From NCBI GenBank assembly GCA_020048795.1, contig JAIFMA010000234.1, positions 1 through 12,930 of the forward strand: a DNA stretch of 12,930 nt, given 5' to 3'. A model generated the notes under the pieces. The model was given only the letters and a program-made list of their open reading frames with translations. It was not told the DNA's origin and did no database searches. Origin of the DNA: Rhodoferax sp. (GTDB lineage: Bacteria > Pseudomonadota > Gammaproteobacteria > Burkholderiales > Burkholderiaceae_C). This document shows positions 1 to 10,417 of the stretch, one piece after another (the first letter of the stretch is position 1; every line of letters begins with the position of its first letter). Both the position numbers and the translations under genes were made by a program.

Positions 1-880
1 CTTGCAGGGGCTCAAGCAGGTAGGTGTATTCACCGCGCAGATACACCAGCCCTTGTTTGGCACCCACGACCCAGGCCGCGATGGTCATGCCCTCAAACAC
101 CGTGTCGGCAAAACTGCTGAGCAGCACCCGGTCTTTGAAGGTGCCGGGTTCACCTTCATCAGCGTTACAAATGACATAACGGGTTGCGCCCGCTGCATTT
201 CGGCAAAGCTGCCATTTGATGCCAGTGGCGTAACCGGCACCGCCGCGTCCACGCAGTTTGGAGCGCTTGATGTCTTCGAGCACGCCTTGCGGTCCACGCG
301 CCAACGCCGCAGCAATGCCTTGGCCGGGTTCGGGCTGGACACCGAGCTTGACGTTGGCCAGGCGGATCTGGTCGTCCACGCGTGACCACTCTGCGGGCCA
401 CTGCTCGGGCGGCACCTGCTCCTCAATCAGCGCAGCCATGTGCTTGACGCGCCCCATGGTCAGGCGGGTAACCACATGGCGGTGGTTGATGAGCGCAGCG
501 GGCCCCTGATCACACATGCCGGTGCAGGAGGTGGCGGCCACGCTGACCCGGCCATCGGCGCGCAAGGTGTGGTGTTCGACCTTGAGCAGATGGCGCAGGT
601 GACGCCGCATTTCTTCGCTACCCTGCATACGGTCGGTGATGTTGTCGCTAAACAACACCCGGTACTCCCCCACCGGCTCAAGATGCAAAAAATGATAAAA
701 CCCGGCCACACCTTCGACATGGGCCAGCGGCAGCTTGAGCGCAGCGGCCACCAGCGCCAGGTCCGGCCGTGCCAGCCAGTGTTTCTGCGCCTGGACTTCG
801 CGCAAAATCTGAACCAGCCGGTGGGGTGCCCGCTGGTGACGGTCCAGCAGACCATCAAGGTCGAATACGTTCGGGTTCAT
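1..880 (-). CDS. hoxF: NAD-reducing [NiFe]-hydrogenase diaphorase subunit HoxF (3' end outside window)
   Basis: This is the flavin- and NAD-binding subunit of the soluble bidirectional hydrogenase, which passes electrons between the HoxYH hydrogenase module and NAD(H) in the cytoplasm. The visible 293 residues show a NuoE-like domain (about 1-165), a short linker, and the start of a NuoF-like domain. The glycine-rich FMN/NAD loop GRGGAGYATG is at 211-220, followed by CNADEGEPGTFKDR at 238-251. This fused E-F layout and the EGEPGTFKDR wording fit HoxF better than NuoF or the formate dehydrogenase FdsB. The ATG at 880 follows a GAGGG ribosome site (plus-strand 888-892) with 7-base spacing. In the NuoE-like part the second cysteine pair (C119, C123) is present, but the first pair is replaced around 78-84, so a normal [2Fe-2S] site is unlikely. 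hoxU, hoxY and hoxH are expected beyond the left edge. The family call is firm; the exact complex is inferred. Confidence 0.88.
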   Translation of the reverse strand, partial: MNPNVFDLDGLLDRHQRAPHRLVQILREVQAQKHWLARPDLALVAAALKLPLAHVEGVAGFYHFLHLEPVGEYRVLFSDNITDRMQGSEEMRRHLRHLLKVEHHTLRADGRVSVAATSCTGMCDQGPAALINHRHVVTRLTMGRVKHMAALIEEQVPPEQWPAEWSRVDDQIRLANVKLGVQPEPGQGIAAALARGPQGVLEDIKRSKLRGRGGAGYATGIKWQLCRNAAGATRYVICNADEGEPGTFKDRVLLSSFADTVFEGMTIAAWVVGAKQGLVYLRGEYTYLLEPLQ

Positions 881-1004
881 GGCTTTGCCCTCAAGTGTTT
901 GCAAAATACCGCTCTAGCAGCGAATTATGCGTTGCTTTGTTGGTGGGACCTGGTAAAAACAATCATCCATGTGGGCCTCGATGCAGTTTTGGTGGTGGGT
1001 GTCC

Positions 1005-4469
<3,465 letters not shown>

Positions 4470-4530
4470 GCTCTGCCGTGTGATTCTTGACGTGCTCAAA
4501 GGGTGCCTGGCATGGTTAAACAAGCTGACG

Positions 4531-5481
4531 CTATGTTAATTGATTGCCGCAGGCACGGGCCCGTCCGGCATCCTTGGCACGATATAACTGTGCATCCGCC
4601 AACGCCAGCAGAGCCGCCGCATCTTTGGGTGAGTCGCCATCGGCACCGGCTACCCCCAGGCTGATGGTCACCACGTCGGCGGCCCGGGAATCCAGGTGGG
4701 GAATCCGTTTCAGGCGCACGTTTTGCTCCAATTCCCAGGCCATGGTCATGGCATCGGCAAACACGGTATCTGGCAGGATGCAGACAAATTCTTCGCCGCC
4801 GTAGCGCGCCACCAGGTCGGCTGGGCGTCGCAGGCTCTCTTTCAGCGTAGCAGCAATTTCGCGCAGGCAATCGTCACCGGCCTGGTGGCCATAGTGGTCA
4901 TTGAAGCGCTTGAAAAAATCCACATCGAGCATGATCAATGCCAACGGCGACTTGGCTCGTGAGGATCTTGCGACTTCCACCGCAAGCTGCTGATCAAAAT
5001 AGCGCCGGTTAAAGACCCCGGTCAAGCCGTCCAGAAACACCAACTTGCGCATCAGGTCAGACTGGAATTTGAGCGTAAGCTGTGTTTTGACGCGCGCGCG
5101 TACCACGGCTGGATTGACTGGCTTGGAAATAAAGTCAACCGCACCTACATCAAGCCCACGTGTCTCCTGGGCAGCATCGGTATGGGCCGTGACAAAAATG
5201 ACAGGGATATCACGGGTACTGGGCTCGCCCTTGAGTGCCTGACACACCTCAAAACCATCCATACCAGGCATGACCACATCCAGCAACACCAGATCAGGAG
5301 GAGTCTTGTGACAAAAATCGAGTGCTTGCTGACCACTGGTGGCCATAAACACCTGATATTTCGATGCAAAAATCTGGTGCATCACCTGGATGTTGATGGG
5401 CTGATCGTCAACCACTAGCAAGCGTGGTCTTCCTGCGGGCACTTCCAGCAGCTTAGCAATGGTGGCTTCGTCAGACTGCAT
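4531..5481 (-). CDS. Response regulator diguanylate cyclase (REC-GGDEF)
   Basis: Predicted to make cyclic di-GMP from two GTP under control of receiver phosphorylation. In the 316 residues, the receiver (about 20-135) has the acidic VVDD pocket at 23-26, phosphoacceptor D68 in LLDVVMPGMDG, and conserved K120. The GGDEF domain (about 148-312) begins with the usual DGLTGVFNRR, has the signature GGEEF at 228-232, and ends with the LALADAQLYRAKDAGR helix. An RPAD inhibitory site (219-222) lies exactly five residues before GGEEF, so product feedback inhibition is expected. There are no membrane segments; it should be cytosolic. The ATG at 5481 lacks an obvious ribosome site. The TAG stop lies 61 bases before the ATG of the hybrid kinase, or 7 bases before its alternative TTG. 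This makes the kinase's Hpt domain the natural candidate phosphodonor, which is inference from proximity. Confidence 0.93.
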   Translation of the reverse strand: MQSDEATIAKLLEVPAGRPRLLVVDDQPINIQVMHQIFASKYQVFMATSGQQALDFCHKTPPDLVLLDVVMPGMDGFEVCQALKGEPSTRDIPVIFVTAHTDAAQETRGLDVGAVDFISKPVNPAVVRARVKTQLTLKFQSDLMRKLVFLDGLTGVFNRRYFDQQLAVEVARSSRAKSPLALIMLDVDFFKRFNDHYGHQAGDDCLREIAATLKESLRRPADLVARYGGEEFVCILPDTVFADAMTMAWELEQNVRLKRIPHLDSRAADVVTISLGVAGADGDSPKDAAALLALADAQLYRAKDAGRARACGNQLT

Positions 5482-5811
5482 GAATGAGTTTTAAAGCTGG
5501 AGTGACACTTCAGGGTCGTGCCGTCTTGGACTGGCTTATGGCGGAAGTTCGGGCCACACGAACTGTGTGTCACAACGGCTCACATCGCTTCCGATTTACT
5601 AAAGACTGCTATTCTGACAGAAATTGCTGTGCTCATTGCATGGTGCAAAGCGTCCTCAAGCATCAAGCAAAGTCTCGCTGTGGCGCAGCGAAATCAACGA
5701 TGACTGACTAGAAAATTGGTGCGCTGGCGGGGGTCACAAAGCAGGCTCAAACCCGCATGAATGCTTGATTTTTGTTTACCCTTGACGCTGAAAGCTCAGG
5801 GTGAAAATGGC
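5482..5811. other. Intergenic region upstream of the diguanylate cyclase, no gene seen
   Basis: These 330 bases hold no ORF that looks coding on either strand; the open plus-strand frames have erratic codon use and no protein-like pattern. The stretch should contain the promoter of the cyclase-kinase pair. The only candidate I can name is a FliA-like match at 5572-5598. A bulged hairpin lies near 5778-5802 (ACCC/GGGT, TGA/TCA and GCT/AGC arms) but has no T-run after it on either strand, so I do not call it a terminator. Confidence 0.5.
5572..5598 (-). promoter_or_regulatory. Possible sigma-28 (FliA)-type promoter for the diguanylate cyclase-kinase pair
   Basis: On the minus strand TAAA is followed after exactly 15 bases by GCCGTTGT. 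The flagellar sigma factor consensus is TAAA-N15-GCCGATAA, so the first box matches 4/4 and the second 5/8. Transcription would start about 80 bases before the ATG at 5481. A link to motility would suit a c-di-GMP enzyme. The second box is imperfect and no flagellar gene is in the window, so this remains a weak candidate. Confidence 0.28.
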
Positions 5812-6036
5812 TTAAGGTGCAGGGCAGAACTCCAAGGGCATCCGCCCAGTGCCCTGAAACACCATCATGGCGATTTGCTCGCGTTTGCCGGTGTGCTGGG
5901 TCAAAAGTTGAATGCCATCGCGCAGGCCCAAGATCTGCCACATGGGCTTACGCTGCTGGGATTCGGGCCCAATCAAGGCAGCAACCATTTCCAAATTGAG
6001 CAAAAAATGACGAAATTTTGTGGGATGGATTGGCAC
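5812..6036 (-). CDS. Small hypothetical protein (74 aa, GTG start), or gene remnant
   Basis: I do not recognise this protein. The 74 residues read like real coding sequence: hydrophobic and charged residues are well mixed (for example KPMWQILGLRDGIQLLTQ and REQIAMMVFQG), and codon choice resembles the neighbours (CTG, GGC, CAG, ATC). There are no membrane segments, signal peptide or cysteine motifs; the single Cys is four residues from the end. The start is the weak point. The only usual start near the beginning is GTG at 6036, which has no clear Shine-Dalgarno. The frame stays open 14 more codons up to a stop at 6079-6081, and those codons also look protein-like (VEVAVFFGNPVV). It could therefore be a genuine small gene with a non-ATG start, or the 3' part of a decayed longer gene. 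It lies on the same strand between ppdK and the diguanylate cyclase and may be co-transcribed with ppdK. Confidence 0.45.
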   Translation of the reverse strand: MPIHPTKFRHFLLNLEMVAALIGPESQQRKPMWQILGLRDGIQLLTQHTGKREQIAMMVFQGTGRMPLEFCPAP

Positions 6037-6150
6037 GACCGGGTTACCGAAAAAAACGGCGACTTCAACCCTTGCCGTTCACCCTAAGTCTTCGTGCCAA
6101 CTGGCGCAATTCTGGCGCCATCTCACTCACTTCGTGCACGAGGTACCACA

Positions 6151-6176
6151 AACGCACCACCGACTGGTGATGCGTT
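6151..6176 (-). terminator. Hairpin 12 bases after ppdK, possible terminator or 3' stabiliser
   Basis: An 11-bp stem (AACGCATCACC with GGTGGTGCGTT, one G-U pair in RNA) closes on a four-base loop just past the ppdK stop codon. The run after it is only TGTGG rather than a proper U-tract, so it is a poor intrinsic terminator. It may instead protect the 3' end of the ppdK message. A second, shorter stem (arms 6102-6107 and 6115-6120) follows about 30 bases further downstream. Confidence 0.35.
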
Positions 6177-6188
6177 GTCGCCGGCTCT

Positions 6189-8915
6189 CTAGCCTTCGAT
6201 GGCGGCTAATGCAGCGGCTAGCCGTGCAATTGGCACCCGGTAAGGCGAGCAACTCACATAGTCCAGACCGGCCCGGTGGAAAAACGAGATGGAAGCCGGA
6301 TCACCGCCATGCTCACCGCAAACACCAATTTCGAGGTCTGGACGAACGCTGCGTCCCTTTTGCACAGCCATCTGCACCAGCAGCCCGACACCCTTTTGGT
6401 CAATGGTCTGGAACGGATCGTGTTCATAAATACTGCGCTTGATGTAATCGGGCAGGAACTTGCCCGCATCGTCACGTGAAAACCCCATTGTCATCTGCGT
6501 CAGGTCATTGGTGCCAAACGAGAAAAACTCGGCCTGGGTACCAACGCTGTCAGCAATCAATGCACCGCGCGGGGTCTCGATCATGGTACCCAACAGGTAG
6601 TCGATGGATTCACCACGCTCGGCAAATACGGCCGCGGCCGTGCGACGAATCACCTCGGCCTGCGCGTTGAACTCGCGCACGGTTCCCACCAGCGGCACCA
6701 TGATTTCGGCCTTGACATGGCTGCCCTCGGCGCGCACGTTGAGTGCTGCTTCAAGCACTGCGCGGGTCTGCATTTCGGTAATTTCAGGATAGCTGATACC
6801 CAGTCGGCAGCCCCGATGACCCATCATGGGGTTGAATTCGTGCAACTCTTCCACCCGCATCTTGATCTTGCCCAGCGGCACCCGCATTTCGGTCGCCATC
6901 ACGCGCTGATTGGCATCGTCATGGGGCAAAAACTCATGCAAGGGCGGGTCGAGCAGACGGATGATGACAGGCAGGTCGTGCATTTCACGGAACAGCCCTT
7001 CAAAGTCGCCGCGCTGCATCGGCAGCAGTTTGGCCAGTGCCTTACGGCGCCCAGCTTCGTTGTCGGCCAAAATCATCTCGCGCACCGCCAGAATGCGCTC
7101 GCCTTCAAAGAACATGTGTTCGGTGCGACACAAACCGATGCCGACAGCACCAAAGTTATGGGCCACTTTGGCATCTTCCGGGCTATCGGCGTTGGCACGG
7201 ATGTCAAGGCGCTTGTACTTGTCGGTCAACGCCATCAGGGCACCAAAGTCGCCACTCAATTCCGCGTCCTTGGTGGCGATTTTCCCGACATAGACCTCGC
7301 CAGTGGACCCATTGAGGGATATCCAGTCACCCTCGTTATAGACCGTGTCACCAACGGTCATGGTTCGAGCCTTCAGATCGACACGCACTGCACCGGCTCC
7401 CGAAACGCAGCATTTGCCCATGCCACGCGCCACCACGGCAGCGTGTGAGGTCATACCACCCCGGGCGGTCAAAATGCCTTTGGCCACGCTCATCCCACGC
7501 AGATCTTCGGGAGAGGTTTCCTGGCGCACCAGAATAACCGGCTTGCCAGCCTTGACCCAGGTTTCAGCCTCATCCGCAAAAAACACGATCTGACCGGTGG
7601 CAGCACCGGGCGATGCCGGCAATCCGCGCGCGATTGCAGTGGCTGCACTGATCGCCTTGGGGTCAAAAATGGGGTGTAACAATTCGTCAAGCCGGTCAGG
7701 TGAGACACGCTGGAGTGCCGCCTTTTCATCAATCATGCCTTGCTTGAGCATCTCCATGGCAATACGCACCATGGCCGCACCGGTACGTTTGCCGTTGCGG
7801 GTTTGCAGCATCCAGAGCTTACCCTCCTGAATGGTGAACTCCATGTCCTGCATGTCCTTGAAGTGATGCTCCAAGGTAGTCTCGGCACGCAGCAACTGCT
7901 GATAAATCTCAGGCATGAGTTCTTCCAGCGACGGGTACTGACTGCGCCGCACCTCTTCGGTTACCAGCGCCAGCTCAGCCCAGCGGCGCGAGCCCTCCAA
8001 TGACACTTGCTGCGGCGTGCGGACACCTGCCACCACGTCTTCGCCCTGCGCATTGACCAAAAACTCACCATTGAACAGGTCTTCGCCGGTCGCGGAATCG
8101 CGCGAAAAAGCCACACCTGTGCCACTGCTGTCACCCAAGTTGCCAAACACCATGGCCTGCACATTGACAGCCGTTCCCCACGAGTCTGGAATGTCGTTGA
8201 GCTCGCGGTACAAGCATGCACGCTCGTTGTTCCAACTCTCAAACACCGCCCACACCGCGCCCCAGAGTTGTTCCCACGGGTCAGTCGGAAAGTCGCGACC
8301 AAGCCGAGCGTGAATCAGTGATTTGAAACGCTGCACCAGTTGTTTCAGGTCTTCAGCACTGAGCTCAGTGTCGAGCTTGACACCTTTGTCTTCCTTGAGC
8401 GTTTCGATGATGATCTCGAAGGGGTCGTGTTCCTCTTTGGACAGCGGCTTCAGACCCATCACCACGTCACCATACATCTGGATAAAGCGCCGATAGGAGT
8501 CCCAGGCGAAACGCTCATTGTTGGCTTTGCGGGCCAAACCCTCCACCGCCTCGTCATTGAGCCCGAGATTCAGGATGGTGTCCATCATGCCGGGCATCGA
8601 AGCACGCCCACCTGAGCGCACTGACAGCAACAACGGATCATTGGTATCACCAAACTTCTTGCCCATTTCGCTTTCTACAAAAGCTACACCTTGCTGGACT
8701 TCGGCCAGGATCATCTTCAACACGGCATCGCGCCCATGTTCAGTAAATTCGGTGCAGGCTTCGGTGCTGATGGTGAAGCCTGAGGGCACCCCAATGCTTA
8801 GCCGACACATTTCAGCCAGATTGGCACCTTTGCCGCCGAGCAGATTTTTCATGTTGGCAGCGCCTTCGGTGCGGCTAGTGCCAAAGACGTAAATGAATTT
8901 TTTGGGTGAGGTCAT
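6189..8915 (-). CDS. ppdK: Pyruvate, phosphate dikinase
   Basis: This cytosolic enzyme interconverts pyruvate + ATP + phosphate with PEP + AMP + pyrophosphate. At 908 residues it has the usual bacterial length and is complete. The N-terminal nucleotide-binding domain opens with GGKGANLAEM (27-36) and contains RSGGRASMPGMMDT (100-113). The central swivelling domain has the phosphohistidine motif GGMTSHAAVVARG with H491. The C-terminal TIM-barrel PEP/pyruvate domain contains GCRLGISYPEI (702-712), FGTNDLTQMTMG and the catalytic cysteine C866 in VCGEHGGD. T489, two residues before the histidine, is the residue that the PPDK regulatory kinase/phosphatase modifies in plants and bacteria; no gene for that regulator is in the window. 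The ATG at 8915 is chosen because MTSPKKFIYVFG matches the family's N-terminus; no strong ribosome site is visible. It is transcribed divergently from the uncharacterised gene at 9195. Confidence 0.97.
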   Translation of the reverse strand: MTSPKKFIYVFGTSRTEGAANMKNLLGGKGANLAEMCRLSIGVPSGFTISTEACTEFTEHGRDAVLKMILAEVQQGVAFVESEMGKKFGDTNDPLLLSVRSGGRASMPGMMDTILNLGLNDEAVEGLARKANNERFAWDSYRRFIQMYGDVVMGLKPLSKEEHDPFEIIIETLKEDKGVKLDTELSAEDLKQLVQRFKSLIHARLGRDFPTDPWEQLWGAVWAVFESWNNERACLYRELNDIPDSWGTAVNVQAMVFGNLGDSSGTGVAFSRDSATGEDLFNGEFLVNAQGEDVVAGVRTPQQVSLEGSRRWAELALVTEEVRRSQYPSLEELMPEIYQQLLRAETTLEHHFKDMQDMEFTIQEGKLWMLQTRNGKRTGAAMVRIAMEMLKQGMIDEKAALQRVSPDRLDELLHPIFDPKAISAATAIARGLPASPGAATGQIVFFADEAETWVKAGKPVILVRQETSPEDLRGMSVAKGILTARGGMTSHAAVVARGMGKCCVSGAGAVRVDLKARTMTVGDTVYNEGDWISLNGSTGEVYVGKIATKDAELSGDFGALMALTDKYKRLDIRANADSPEDAKVAHNFGAVGIGLCRTEHMFFEGERILAVREMILADNEAGRRKALAKLLPMQRGDFEGLFREMHDLPVIIRLLDPPLHEFLPHDDANQRVMATEMRVPLGKIKMRVEELHEFNPMMGHRGCRLGISYPEITEMQTRAVLEAALNVRAEGSHVKAEIMVPLVGTVREFNAQAEVIRRTAAAVFAERGESIDYLLGTMIETPRGALIADSVGTQAEFFSFGTNDLTQMTMGFSRDDAGKFLPDYIKRSIYEHDPFQTIDQKGVGLLVQMAVQKGRSVRPDLEIGVCGEHGGDPASISFFHRAGLDYVSCSPYRVPIARLAAALAAIEG

Positions 8916-9148
8916 GGTTGGGTGTGTCGTTTGTTGAAAGTCATTTGGAGGTGGGTGAATGTCACTTCCCTGTCAGTGTAACAAGCACTTGATGCCCCAA
9001 AACGCCCCAATCATTAGGGTTTACAACTAGAGAAGTGAAGGATTGACGCTTCGTGGGGCCCAAAGCGCGGGAGGCTTGAGCACCCGTGGTAGCATAATTT
9101 GTGAGATGCGGTTGAAATTCGTTTCCTCGCTGTCAATTCAAACCACTT

Positions 9149-9177
9149 TTGACTTTTATTTTTAACTTCTGTTAGAT
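9149..9177 (+). promoter_or_regulatory. Possible sigma-70 promoter for the 254-aa gene
   Basis: TTGACT (9149-9154, 5/6 to the -35 consensus) is followed after 17 bases by TTAGAT (9172-9177, 3/6 to the -10). A start near 9184 would leave only about ten bases before the ATG at 9195, almost a leaderless message, which fits the weak ribosome site there. The -10 match is poor, so this is tentative. Confidence 0.33.
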
Positions 9178-9194
9178 CGAAAGAACATTTAATC

Positions 9195-9959
9195 ATGACC
9201 GTCCACCTCTACTTGTCCTTGATACCTGAAGCTCTGATTGCATCCATGTTGCCACCGGAGGACTTTGGCCAGTACTACTCTACCGGGCATCATTTCAAGT
9301 CCAAAGGGCAGGCGATGTTCTTTGAAATCGATCCTGCATTTCGCTGTGATGCGCTCAACGTTGAAGAGGCCGTGGCTCGCTGCACTGCGCACCCCGATGG
9401 TGAACCAAGACACTCGGTGTATGCGTCGGTCTATCGGGTGCTAGAACACATTCCTGTCAATGCCATTGGCAAACTGTACCTGTGCACAGCGTATGGTCAG
9501 GCATTGGCCATTGAGCGGGCTGAACTGGTGAAAGACGACCAACCCTGCCTGCACCTGTATCAGGATCTGGTTCCGGTCAATAGCCTGATTGTCAGTTCGC
9601 TGAACCCGGTCGAGGTTTACCACAGCGTAACGGTTTCACCCTCCAAGTTCATCCAGTTCCCGGCCCTGTGTTTTGTTGAGCTCAATCTTGGGGAACTGGC
9701 TACCAACCCCGAATTCGGTTCGACCAACGATCTGCCCTACTCTTTCATGCACCATTTGCGCGAGGCGCTGATCACGCTGCATCCGCAGGAAAAAATTAGC
9801 AAACTGGTGCATCGTGTCCATTCGCTGGAGATTCCCTACCGTATGGTCAAGAGCGGCTTTTATGTTGGCAATGGTCAGGATCTGGCGTTTTATGCCATGC
9901 CATCCCATCAGGAAATGCGCAAGAACCATGCAAAATGGTGGCGGCTGGCAAATTCCTGA
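9195..9959 (+). CDS. Uncharacterised protein, 254 aa, divergent from ppdK
   Basis: I recognise no named domain. The protein has the look of a conserved cytosolic protein: the N-terminus MTVHLYLSLIPEALIASMLP is followed by GHHFKSKGQAMFFEID (31-46), HPDGEPRHSVYASVYRVLEHIP (66-87, with two histidines and RVLEHIP), and a C-terminal YRMVKSGFYVGNGQDLAFY block (215-233). No signal peptide, membrane segment, P-loop or cysteine cluster is visible; cysteines are isolated. Predicted character is mixed alpha/beta. The ATG at 9195 is the first in the frame with the full N-terminal pattern; the upstream AAAGA is a poor ribosome site. Codon use matches the neighbouring genes, so recent transfer is not indicated. 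Its position head-to-head with ppdK, sharing a 279-base intergenic region, suggests a link to pyruvate/PEP metabolism, but that is inference only. From memory, proteins of this type exist in other proteobacteria without an assigned function. Confidence 0.85.
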   Translation: MTVHLYLSLIPEALIASMLPPEDFGQYYSTGHHFKSKGQAMFFEIDPAFRCDALNVEEAVARCTAHPDGEPRHSVYASVYRVLEHIPVNAIGKLYLCTAYGQALAIERAELVKDDQPCLHLYQDLVPVNSLIVSSLNPVEVYHSVTVSPSKFIQFPALCFVELNLGELATNPEFGSTNDLPYSFMHHLREALITLHPQEKISKLVHRVHSLEIPYRMVKSGFYVGNGQDLAFYAMPSHQEMRKNHAKWWRLANS

Positions 9960-10048
9960 GCTGCCTGCTCCGTAACCAAACCTGACGGCACGAGGGCAAG
10001 CTGAAGACAAACATCAGATCTTGGTCAATGCTGCCAGCTTTGTTGGGT

Positions 10049-10069
10049 GGCAAGCAAGCTTCGTTTGCC
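10049..10069 (+). repeat. Hairpin downstream of the 254-aa gene
   Basis: GGCAAGC and GTTTGCC form a 7-bp stem (one G-U) around a seven-base loop, 90 bases past the stop at 9959. Only TTCGC follows, so there is no U-run, and a terminator role is weak. Confidence 0.3.
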
Positions 10070-10213
10070 TTCGCACCATATCCGAGATGTCATCTCCAGT
10101 CAGAAAGCACCCACCGTCGGCAGGGGGTCAACACGGCGGACAAGCCATTCCGTGTCGAATGATGGCGCGGGTGCAGGGGCAAGGGTATGGATGAATACGC
10201 ACTGCTCAGAAGG

Positions 10214-10226
10214 ACGGTTCAACCGT
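10214..10226. repeat. 13-base palindrome ACGGTT-C-AACCGT
   Basis: Six-base perfect inverted arms separated by one base, in the gene-free region about 190 bases before the thioesterase start. The symmetry is of the kind bound by dimeric repressors, but a single short copy of this size can arise by chance. No family is assigned. Confidence 0.3.
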
Positions 10227-10417
10227 GCGGTCGAATTGCCAACACTCTGAGAGAAGAGCCGTTGGGGCCCGTTCGACCTTGACCCTCGTCTGACTTCTTC
10301 CGCAACAATGCTCACATAGCCGAGTTGGTCCCATCGCTTTGAATCGCACCTTGACCTTTAACGGCTGTCGTCGAGATCGTAGGGTGCTGTACATGTTTGA
10401 CACATTGAACTGATCTG

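Larger units (their letters stand above)
9960..10417. other. 458-base stretch without a recognisable gene
   Basis: Short ORFs occur on both strands but none has a convincing protein pattern or ribosome site, and the longest minus-strand one overlaps the start of the thioesterase gene. The stretch contains a 7-bp hairpin (10049-10069), a 13-base near-perfect palindrome (10214-10226), and a nine-base direct repeat ACCTTGACC (10276-10284 and 10348-10356). It may be decayed coding DNA or a dispersed non-coding repeat, but I cannot identify it. The thioesterase promoter should lie at its right end; I found no convincing boxes. Confidence 0.5.

Noticed and set aside
924..929. CATAAT -10-like box upstream of hoxF (minus strand)
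   Set aside because: No matching -35 at 16-18 bases; I also looked for a sigma-54 GG-N10-GC pair and found none, so no hoxF promoter is called.
5484..5711. Plus-strand ORF starting next to the diguanylate cyclase start (75 aa)
   Set aside because: No ribosome site, composition not protein-like, many Cys/His/Arg scattered without pattern.
5778..5802. Bulged hairpin near the end of the small ORF
   Set aside because: No T-run follows on either strand and the stem has two bulges, so it is not supported as a terminator.
6717..7448. Plus-strand open frame of 243 codons inside ppdK
   Set aside because: It is the reverse-strand shadow of a well-conserved PPDK domain; high-GC codon bias opens such frames.
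9131..9136. Perfect TTGACA on the minus strand upstream of ppdK
   Set aside because: No acceptable -10 box lies 15-19 bases downstream, and it is over 200 bases from the ppdK start.
10276..10356. Two copies of ACCTTGACC 72 bases apart
   Set aside because: Nine bases, two copies, no further symmetry; can be chance.
10397..10402. TTGACA just before the thioesterase gene
   Set aside because: The -10 position would fall inside the start of the gene and shows no match.
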